NCBI RefSeq assembly: GCF_000002235.5
Contig: NW_022145609.1
Span: 7,263,163 to 7,327,162, forward strand
From: Strongylocentrotus purpuratus
Lineage: Eukaryota; Echinodermata; Echinoidea; Camarodonta; Strongylocentrotidae
Direction of reading: 5' to 3'
DNA length: 64,000 nucleotides
Every line of letters begins with the position of its first letter. Within the stretch, counting starts at the first letter, position 1. The notes beneath the pieces are model-generated. The model was not told the DNA's origin, ran no database searches, and was given only the letters and a program-made list of their open reading frames with translations. This document shows positions 57,572-64,000 of this stretch, piece by piece. The translations under genes and the position numbers were made by a program.

Positions 57572-60500
57572 ATGAATATCGATGTGCTCGCTAGAATTCG
57601 TCCGCCACAGAGAGGAGAGGGTGCACACAATCTTAAAATCCAAGGAAGCAAAATCAAGCAAGATGAGACAAATGCCTCGCATACGTAAGTATTTTTTTTG
57701 TATTTTGTTCTTGGCAGGTTTTTTGTAGGTGGTTTAAAAAAAAAGGTTATGCATATTAGTTATGGTTGTCTTGGTCTAAAATTCAATGTATCATGAAAAA
57801 GAAACATACATGAATTAACAAGTTGAAAATTTCAAAACAACATATTTTTAATGAGACTTTATGTGCATAAGTAGGCCGTCTGTCAATATTCTAAATATTT
57901 GTAACAACTTGGCTCAGATCCTGAAATGTTGTTCCCAAGTGTTGAAAACTTTTTCGTTCATCCTTTTTTTACTTTTCAAATGATTTTTTTTATCAAGGGC
58001 CTATCTACATGTATTACATTGTACATAACTAAGATCAACTTGTCCTTTTACATGTACAACCATTTACTCTCTCAATTACATATCAATGTCTAACTTCTAC
58101 TATATGTAGATTCCATGCCATCTTTGATGATGACAGCACCACTGATACAATCTACCAAGAATCGGTGTCTTCTATGGTTGATCTCATGGTGGCGGGCTTC
58201 AACTGTAGTTTGCTGAGCATCGGAGAGAGCGGATCTGGGAAGAGCCACACCCTTCTTGGTGATGGGAAGTCGAGACTGGGCGTGGTCCACATGGCTGTGA
58301 GGGGGGTCTTTGATCAATTAGGGGACACCAGAGAGAGGGGTTAGTATAGATCCACTTGAGTTTAACAAGTCTGTGTTCCTTATGTGGTCTGTTAAGAGCA
58401 TCGTTTAACAATGTTAAATCTGAGATGCATGGCCCTACGTGTTATCGGTGTCTGTGATATGGTGTAATATTGGAGCCCTAAAAAAAATTGCGCTTCAAAA
58501 CGATCATGAAGTGCCTCAAAAAAAAAATTAAAAATTGAGTGACCGGTTATACCATACTCATTTCCCCCAATAGACAAGTGTTATCAACACCGTTAGGAAA
58601 ACGAAAAATGAAATTTCAATTTTTGATTTCCAATCATAAATATCGTGATAATCAGACAGGCGATCGGTGTATAGCTTTGATTGCAACATGAGCTAAATCC
58701 AGTATTTTGTTTCAGAAATATGTCCCTCTCACTTTAATCCATTGACTCTAAATTGCCACAGCATAATGCAGGTGCCTGCTCGCAATGGATTTAGGGGACT
58801 ATCTTAGGTACATGGTAGTAACCATTACTGCAGAATTAGACATTTAATGACAAAATGTGAAGCAATGACATTAATCACAGTTTGACAAATAGAGAGTGCA
58901 TAATTTCTCTCGACCTAGTCAATATGAAATTTAAACCATGCCTTTCTTAACTTGTCAACTTGACAGTTGCAGTTTATAATATTGTTCAGGTACACTTAGC
59001 AAATATACCAAGCTAACATGCTGCATGCTAGATGGAGAAAAACTTGGATCACATCACAGTCTTATAAAACGTGATGCCTAACATCTTGGTAATTGCATAT
59101 TATGATTTTATTTTCCAGTAATGATGATGAATACATGTCTAACTATAATTATCATATGATTACATATATATTTTCAGCTAGCAGGAATGATAGCCTTATG
59201 AATGGCCAAGTTACTCTCAGCATGTATGAGGTATACAATGAGATTGTGAGAGATCTTCTCAAGCCGACGGAAGGAACACCCAACGGAGGAGGACCTAGTG
59301 AGCTGACGGTCAATGCAAAGAAATGGGTTCATGTCAAGGTAAAGGAAACAGGTTCAGAATCTGGGGCCAGTTTCTCAAAACCGTCATAACTCCAAGTTCG
59401 TAGGCATCCCATAGATACGGGTGCTAATTTTATAACACGTGTCAATGGGATGTCCAAGAAGTTAGACTTAAGACGGTTTCGAGAAATGGGCCCCTGGACA
59501 ATTTTTGCATGAAGTATGTTTGAGCATAAAAGGATGATGTGATTAGATTTGTGGGTGTTAGAGGACAAAGGTGAAAGTTCTTAGGGTCATAAAAGTGTGA
59601 AAAATCACAGAAAATGTCTTATTACTATGGTGTTTCCAATACCTTGACCCTATTTAGACCAAAGTGTAATCAAGTATTTAAAACCACTAAATATGAAATT
59701 AGAAGCATTTGGGTCCGTGAGATGTGATGTTATCACAAGATAATTTATTAATGAACATACCGGTTCACATAGGCAGAGGCATATTAGAGACGTAGTCCTA
59801 TTCATCTTGTTTTTTCTTTAATTCATTATTATAAGAAGTCTAACCGTGCATGTTTCTTTCACCAGGCAAATCAGAAGAAAAATATATTTAAACTCAGTCA
59901 AACAGTCAGCTTTGTATTAAATGAGAAATTTGTATTTTTCAATAAGCTAATCAAAATTGATAGTTGTACATGGGGTATAAAGTCATCAAAGAAGCATTTT
60001 CAAAAAAGTACATGCCTGGATATAATTTAAAGTTACCACTAAATATACATGTACATGTATCACACTCTTTATCAATTAAATATATTTTCTTTCATTTCTG
60101 TTTGGTTTCTGCTGTTGTACCCATTTCATTGCTATGTGCAGTTGAATAGATATTCCAAACAAATAAAAAAAAAATTTCCCCCTCTTATTACCGGTACTGA
60201 TATTGTCTGTAGGAATTGACTCAGTCTACACTGAGAACTGAGAGTGATGCACTGTCCGAGTTGAGCCGAGGATTGAACGAGAGGACCCAGGCATCAACAG
60301 ACTATGGACGTATCCAGGCCAAAGCTACTCTCTTCGTTGAGGTCACACTAAAAATGGTGAGTCTTTTTTATTCTTAAATATAAAGTCCTACTCATTTATA
60401 TTATCATTTCCTGCGTGTTCCTTTTACGTTATGCAGACAAGTTATCAGAAATTTATTTTGATTTCATTTAGCAATAAGTTAGAGTTCTACTATTTTATTT

Positions 60501-62056
60501 ATTTATTTTAATGCCCCATACATTGAATCATTCAAAACCCTTCTAAAAACCACCTTTTTAATCAGTTATAGTATACTGGAAGCGCACACAAGTAGTTAAT
60601 TCCATTCAACTGAAGTGTATTGTATTGGTAATATTTTATTTTATTTTGTTGCTTTGAAGCTATTGAACATTTTGAATAATTATAATTATAATTAAGTTAG
60701 ACAGCACCACATGTGTGCTTAGAAACACCTTTATAAAGTGCCCTATAAATGTAGTTATTATTATTATTTTATTTAAATTGAAAATCAAACTGTAATACAA
60801 CTGTACATGTACTTCTTAGGAGAAAGAAGAGTTTGGGTATCCTCACGAGTCCAGGTTCCTGTTTGTAGAGCTGCCTGGCATTGAGAAGCTGGCCTTAAAC
60901 CAGCAGGAGCTTCGCAAGAAAGAGGGAGCTGTCCAGAACAGATCTATCTCATCGTTCGGTCAGCTGATCAGCAACCTCTCTACCAGGCAGAGTCCTGATA
61001 GAGTTATTAATTACAGGTAATTGTAGCAACAACTCCCTTTTTAGAGCTTGTAGATGCAGGATCAGAAAGTCTAGACAAAGTAGCATCTATAACCTAGAGT
61101 AAAAATACGTCAAAGGGCCGTTACCTGTACATGTATATTTCGAACTTGGTGAATAGTCTGGACGATTATTTCAATTGTCTATCATATGTAGATGATGCAA
61201 TCTTCTGCTTTGGCATACCGGTAGGTGTAGAAAATCCTATTTTTTCTTGTCTACCTATTTTATCTTATTTTGATAGAGCTGTCCTCCGTTGTTGGTGAAA
61301 CATGCAGGATTATAGATGAGCTATATGTTGAAAGTGCAAAATATACAAACTCTGATTATCTTTGCTTTCATTAATGTTTGTTGTGCACATTTACATTGTA
61401 TTAAATCCCAAAAGATGCATTTTATGCTTGCTCAGAGTTTGAAAAAAATTCTCATCTCTAGTATTTATCAAATTTTATGGTTTATATCCAAATATGGCAT
61501 TAAGCTGGTCCACTATGGCTTTCCAAATTTTAATAACATTAATTTGATGATGATGATGATTCACAGCATTTGTATGGCGCCATTTATCTGTTTAGAAAAA
61601 CATTAAAAGGTGCAAGCTCCTGCGATAAAGTTAGCATTTACATGCTTGAAGGAAGATGTGAGTTTTGAGTTAAGCTTTGAAGTGGTCCAGGTTGTCAATT
61701 TCACAAATAAATGGGTGCCGGAAATTCCACAGGCGAGGAGCAATAGAGGAAAATGTGCATTTTGTATACATTTCATTATTTAAAGTTGATAATTTGGTAG
61801 TAGGAGCATGTGTATAGAGCCCTGAGTTTATGACTTGTCCTGACCTCCTTTGTGACAGTCTCTATGCTTTCTCTCCTTTAGTGAGTCTAAAGTGACCAGT
61901 CTTCTAGAGAATGCTATTGGAGGCAACTGTAAGACCAAGGCTATCATGCACTTCAGTCCAAACCCTCAACCTCTGCACCTGAAGACATCTCTCATTGTAT
62001 CAGCTCAACTATCTAGGATCAACAACTTCTTCATCATGAATGACATGGCTGCTAGA
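57572..62056 (+). CDS. Divergent kinesin-motor protein, 5' six exons (partial)
   Basis: Exons 57572-57684, 58110-58339, 59178-59338, 60213-60356, 60820-61016 and 61882-62056, all GT-AG with a closing frame, give 340 codons. The last donor (AGA|GTAAGG) shows the gene continues. The fold is a kinesin motor: MNIDVLARIRP (beta 1), FHAIFDDDSTTDTIYQES, P-loop GESGSGKSHTLLGD (76-89), VTLSMYEVYNEIVRDLLKP, ESKVTSLLENAIGGNCKTKA, and a neck-like LSRINNFF end. Switch regions are degraded: no NxxSSRSH (region 193-203 reads TQASTDYGRIQ), and switch II is VELPGIE (232-238) instead of VDLAGSE. It may bind nucleotide but hydrolysis and motility are doubtful. It does not match a standard transport kinesin; a CCDC78-type protein (centriole amplification in multiciliated cells), which I recall having a motor-like N terminus outside mammals, is one weak candidate. 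Confidence 0.82.
58395..58740 (-). repeat. Dispersed repeat family X, copy B, in kinesin-like intron 2
   Basis: Inverted relative to the copy at 2090-2440, with the same landmarks in reverse order (GATCATGAAGTGCCTC, GAGTGACCGGTTAT, CCGTTAGGAAAA, GATTTCCAATCAT, CATGAGCTAAAT, ATTTTGTTTCAGAA). Confidence 0.7.
59363..59494. mobile_element. Short palindromic MITE in kinesin-like intron 3
   Basis: GGGGCCAGTTTCTCAAAACC then GTC at the left mirrors GACGGTTTCGAGAAATGGGC then CCC at the right, and an inner pair GGCATCCCAT / ATGGGATGTCC supports the fold. It starts 25 bp after the exon 3 donor. Confidence 0.7.
60490..60775 (+). repeat. LINE-like 3' fragment with (ATT) tail
   Basis: CATTCAAAACCCTTCTAAAA then ACCACCTTTTTAATC resembles the conserved end of an L2/CR1-like ORF2 (SFKTLLKTTFLI). 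The end is GTGCCCTATAAATGTAGTTATTATTATT.. as in related tails in this window. Confidence 0.5.
61545..61780 (-). repeat. LINE-like 3' fragment, minus strand, with (ATC) tail
   Basis: Minus-strand reading gives TTCAAAGCTTAACTCAAAAC and TCACATCTTCC, then ATGGCGCCATACAAATGCTG and an ATCATCATCATC tail. This is the same kind of ending as the fragment at 60490-60775. It lies in the intron between kinesin-like exons 5 and 6. Confidence 0.5.
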
Positions 62057-62795
62057 GTAAGGCCATGTCTTGCTTTTTATTTATGAGCTTCATGCTATTT
62101 AAAGCCCCACTGCACTACTTATAGCTACTTGCGCCCTCCATATAGCAAACAATGCCTAATCAGTGCCTGTTGGTCCCCCATGGTCCCCTTTTTTTAATGT
62201 TGATTGAGAGCTGATTTGATGAGATAGCCACCCGTCAGTGACCTTGCAGGAAGGTATAATCCCCGTGGCCAAACTAGTGCAGACAGGCTTTAAATGTGAT
62301 ATCCTGACAACATCTAAAACATGATGTAAAGATACTCCTCCCCCTCCAGCGAAGCTATCATGTTGGGTACATACATGTACGCCCCCACAAATAAAGGGTG
62401 GAAGGCCTGGAGACACCTCTTGGGCATTCAGATCTTACACCACTTTTAGATACCGGTATATGGTATGATGGCCCTCACAGGACATAGAAAGATGAAGCCT
62501 CGACTGGTCCCTAAGACCAAAGCTTATGGAAGAACTTGTGAAACTTTGTCAGCATAATCATGTGCTGATTCTTTTTTTATTTCAAATCAACAATAGCCAT
62601 CCAAGGTACCTAGAAGTTCTTTATTTCTTGTACAGCATTTTGCAATAAAAATAACTGCCCGGGCTGAAACCAGGAACATGATTTACAAAACATGGAAACA
62701 TTGTTTCATACTGTATTGTAAAGACAGAATGTTATGGTAACTGTTGTTAACATATGTGATATCCTGACATCATCTAAAACATGATGTAAAACAAA
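62057..62795. other. Kinesin-like gene intron, nothing recognised
   Basis: No further exon of the kinesin-like gene could be supported here by similarity plus splice sites. Confidence 0.4.
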
Positions 62796-62799
62796 TTAT

Positions 62800-63015
62800 T
62801 GCAGTTTCATTTATGTTACTTATTGTATTTTTATTTTCATTGTCATGTTACTGTTAATACACTGTTAGTTAAGTGAGAGCGTTTGTTTCGTCTAAATTAA
62901 GCACAATGTTCATTTCACGTTTCTTGTTCATGCTCATTACATATATGTTTTGTAAAGCATTTAGAAACTGTATGTGTATACCAGCGCTATATAAATTTTA
63001 GATATTATTATATAC
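62800..63015 (+). repeat. SINE/LINE 3' end with GCGCTATATAAAT
   Basis: TTTTGTAAAGCATTTAGAAA precedes CCAGCGCTATATAAATTTTA and GATATTATTATATA, matching the tail shared by several copies in the window. Confidence 0.55.
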
Positions 63016-63284
63016 CTCACTTAAGAAATCCAGCCATCTGATTGGTCGAAATTGCATTCATAAACTTTAACTATTTCTGTAAATTTCCCAGTAACCATGG
63101 TTAAAACAGTTCTAAAATCCCAGTAACCATGGTTACCGGGAAAATAGTTCAGTCTCCATGGTTACCCCATAGGTTTACATGTTAAAAAATGGTCTGAGCG
63201 ATCGAGGATACCGTAAGTGTGCAAAGAATTGGTCGGTAATTTCAATACAATTGAATCTCGATCGATCTTACCGACAATTTTTGT

Positions 63285-63560
63285 CTTGCATTGTTCAATT
63301 CAATTCAATTTCAATTCAATTTTTTCAATTTCAATTTCAATTTCATTTATTGTTCAACCATCAAAATATATATACAATCAAAATAAGTTACATCAAGATT
63401 TAGAATAACGCGATGATGGTTTGGTGACCCCGGAGAGAGCAGAGCTTATAAAAAGGGGCCACCAATACATAAAAAGATCAACATTAATTATACTAAAAAA
63501 ATATCAACATCGAACATTAATATAAAGAAGAAAAAAAAAAAAAAAAAGAGAAGTACACTT
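63285..63560 (-). repeat. LINE-like 3' end, minus strand, with TTGAA/TGAAA tail
   Basis: A run of CAATTCAATTTCAATT words (63295-63350) read on the minus strand is a short-repeat tail. Behind it lies sequence ending TTATTGTTCAACCATCAAAA. An A-run occurs at about 63529-63547. Confidence 0.45.
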
Positions 63561-63940
63561 CTGCAGTAGCAACAAAAAACTGTATCTACATGTATAAGAG
63601 GGCAGTACAAATGAAAGCGAACAAGAATATCAAGAATATTTTATAAAGAAGGTAAGATTTCCCTGCTTAGCTTTTTAAATCTGGAAAGAGTTGAGCTGTT
63701 TTTGATATTGTTGGGGATTTTGTTGGGGATTTTTTGTTGGGGATTGTTGACATGAAGACGAAAATAAACTTCCAAAAACAAAAAAAACAACATCTGCCAA
63801 TAGATCTTGATCTAAATTCGTGCCAATATGCATTGCAAAAGTAAAAGAAGGGCCCGTTTAATGAAGCATCCACCACGCGAAGCCGTTTTCAATCCATTTT
63901 AATGTATATATTAGAGAAAACTGCTCAGTAAGGTAACAGA

Positions 63941-64000
63941 GCGCGATGGCCGAGCGGTTTAAGGTGGTGATTTTAGTTACATCACCTTCTGTACGCAAGA
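63941..64000 (+). repeat. tRNA-like head, probably a SINE, cut by the window edge
   Basis: GCGCGATGGCCGAGCGGTTT then AAGG is a good pol III A box and D arm of the Leu/Ser type. The following GGTGAT...ATCACC can pair but gives a loop too long for a normal anticodon arm. That argues for a tRNA-derived SINE over a functional tRNA. The B box would lie outside the window. Confidence 0.5.

Noticed and set aside
1-64000. CRISPR arrays, operons or bacterial genes
   Set aside because: The tandem repeats lack unique spacers, and all real genes are spliced.
1-64000. Retrovirus-like, LTR or Polinton elements
   Set aside because: No gag, protease, integrase, capsid or envelope-like frame and no long terminal direct repeats were recognised; the only RT is of LINE type.
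63941-64000. Functional tRNA gene
   Set aside because: The anticodon arm does not fold with a 7-nt loop, and the T arm lies beyond the window, so a SINE head is more likely.

Overview
The window is animal genomic DNA: genes have many short exons with GT-AG introns, introns hold dense repeats, and no bacterial-style gene packing is seen. Three host protein genes can be reconstructed. Their sequences, the tRNA-derived SINE with a tail seen widely in marine invertebrates, the many hAT and other short terminal-inverted-repeat elements, and frequent TACATGTA-type words suggest a marine deuterostome. A sea urchin or other echinoderm is my best guess (inference only). Layout: 1-12.2 kb is mostly non-coding with dispersed repeats. 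12.45-15.23 kb (+) is a three-exon rhodopsin-class GPCR with the prostanoid-receptor signature, preceded by a TATA box and a 19-nt palindrome. 15.2-23.2 kb is non-coding and carries a 305-bp hairpin element, a TTAA-flanked element and a CCAAT-containing minisatellite. 23.27-41.28 kb (-) is a complete 14-exon serine palmitoyltransferase subunit 1 gene (SPTLC1, 491 codons), whose reading frame closes across every junction. 41.3-45 kb holds hAT-like termini and a possible first exon of an unknown gene. 45.0-54.6 kb is a satellite array of about 55 monomers of about 142 bp, with a hAT element inserted in its edge monomer. 57.57-62.06 kb (+) is the 5' part (six exons, 340 codons) of a divergent kinesin-motor gene that runs on past the reconstructed exons. 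The last 60 bases look like the head of a tRNA-derived SINE. The most notable structure is in SPTLC1 intron 1. It is 8.9 kb long, while the other introns are a few hundred bases to about 1.4 kb. Almost all of the excess is one 7,953-bp insertion (33045-40997) with 24-nt imperfect terminal inverted repeats and a perfect 8-bp target duplication (TATTTAGT). It has no recognisable transposase. Inside are a minisatellite built from CCAACGTG words that also occur next to the other terminus, a LINE reverse-transcriptase copy with a long open frame, a 1.3-kb array mixing telomere-like CCCTAA repeats with a CCCTAGGACACCGGG module, clusters of a GCGCGCTTCGCGCG palindrome repeat, and a nested TTAA-flanked element. 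Nothing retroviral or Polinton-like was recognised. The three host genes have no evident functional link. SPTLC1 starts sphingolipid synthesis at the ER, the GPCR is a surface receptor, and the kinesin-like protein may belong to the cytoskeletal or ciliary machinery.
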